Notes under the pieces: generated by a model
Database searches by the model: none
What the model was told of the DNA's origin: nothing
Seen by the model: the letters and a program-made list of their open reading frames with translations, nothing else
Shown: positions 63,394 through 64,000 of the stretch, in pieces
How positions within the stretch are numbered: the stretch's first letter is position 1
How the letters are laid out: every line of letters begins with the position of its first letter
Source: Struthio camelus
Taxonomy: Eukaryota > Chordata > Aves > Struthioniformes > Struthionidae
Reading direction: 5' to 3'
Assembly: GCF_040807025.1 (NCBI RefSeq)
Contig: NC_090981.1
Span: forward strand, 7,948,501-8,012,500
DNA: 64,000 nt
Position numbers and translations under genes: made by a program

Positions 63394-64000
63394 CTTTAAG
63401 AGGATGAAAAAAATATAATTGAACTTTTAGCTTCTGGTATACTTCTAAACACATCCAGGATCTTTCTAAATACAAAATATTTAAAATATATCCCACACTT
63501 CAAAATAACAAAACCCAATGGAAATTCCATTTTTGCAAGGCTGTTAAGGAGTCATCCACTAAGATGTTTGCTTCTTTAAATAACAAGACACTTACTTACC
63601 TAAAAATCCAACAAACTGCATCTGAAATATAACTTGTTACAATTCTAAGAGCTTTTCTTCTCCTTTTTTATAGCTAAGGTACAAAGAGATAATGAGTTTT
63701 GGGGCCTCAGGTTTATCCCTCACACTTTCCAATACATTCATAATAATTATTTATAGTCTAACCAAGAGCAGACAGATAACCAAGAGAGATCTTTTAATGC
63801 AATGCAAATTTCCTATTCTAATTAAAAGCAGAACTCTTCTTTTTGAGGAGTCACCAAAAATGAGTAATGCTCTGAATTCTCTACCTTTGCTGAGTCCAAA
63901 AACACAAGTTTCAAATTTTTAGAAGGTACTAGTCAGTCTGAAGAACTGTTTAAACCTAAAAAAAAAAAAGCAATTGCTTAACACAGTTAACTTTTCTGAT
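63394..64000 (-). other. UBQLN1: UBQLN1 intron 3 (part)
   Basis: Intron sequence runs to the right edge. It includes a possible 22-nt microexon at 63600-63621, described under findings. Confidence 0.75.

Overview
The window looks like nuclear DNA of a bird. It has CR1 LINEs with the usual 8-bp terminal repeats, LTRs of avian endogenous retroviruses, AT-rich non-coding sequence, two GC-rich promoter regions, and three vertebrate genes in the order of human 9q21 (FRMD3 - IDNK - UBQLN1). From general knowledge this block is Z-linked in birds, but nothing in the sequence itself proves the chromosome.

Layout. Positions 1-16712 are intron 1 of FRMD3 (minus strand), holding one 5'-truncated CR1. 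The first coding exon of FRMD3 (16713-16811) lies in a CpG-rich island at about 16.1-17.3 kb. Positions 17.3-38.4 kb are the FRMD3-IDNK intergenic region, which has collected mobile DNA: a second CR1 (21252-22667), a probable minus-strand LTR joined to it, a solo LTR ending at 24397, a CR1 tail (26115-26181), a defective class I-like provirus with paired LTRs and a 4-bp target duplication (26315-32441), and a minus-strand LTR around 32.7-33.2 kb. IDNK (gluconokinase, plus strand) follows from 38655 to 47867. Its introns carry a solo LTR of the provirus family (40260-40799) and an unusual CR1 that keeps its 5' half, including ORF1 and endonuclease, but lacks its 3' half. About 5.6 kb with no gene found separates IDNK from the 3' end of UBQLN1, which is transcribed towards it. 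UBQLN1 (minus strand) supplies eight coding exons, matching human exons 4 to 11; its ubiquitin-like domain lies beyond the right edge.

State of the genes. The visible FRMD3 and UBQLN1 exons are intact with good splice sites. IDNK is doubtful: exons 1, 3, 4 and 5 are recognisable, but no exon for the second half of the Walker A region was found and the last exon has a net one-base frame change. The gene may be decaying, or the assembly may contain errors.

I did not find a convincing new biological system. The best leads are the damaged IDNK, the CR1 copy with SGNH-esterase motifs, a provirus with similar LTRs but badly broken genes and two perfect pol III B-box matches in its leader, and two near-identical CR1 copies in direct orientation on either side of the FRMD3 promoter. 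Splice sites, alignments and counts were read by eye; no search was run.
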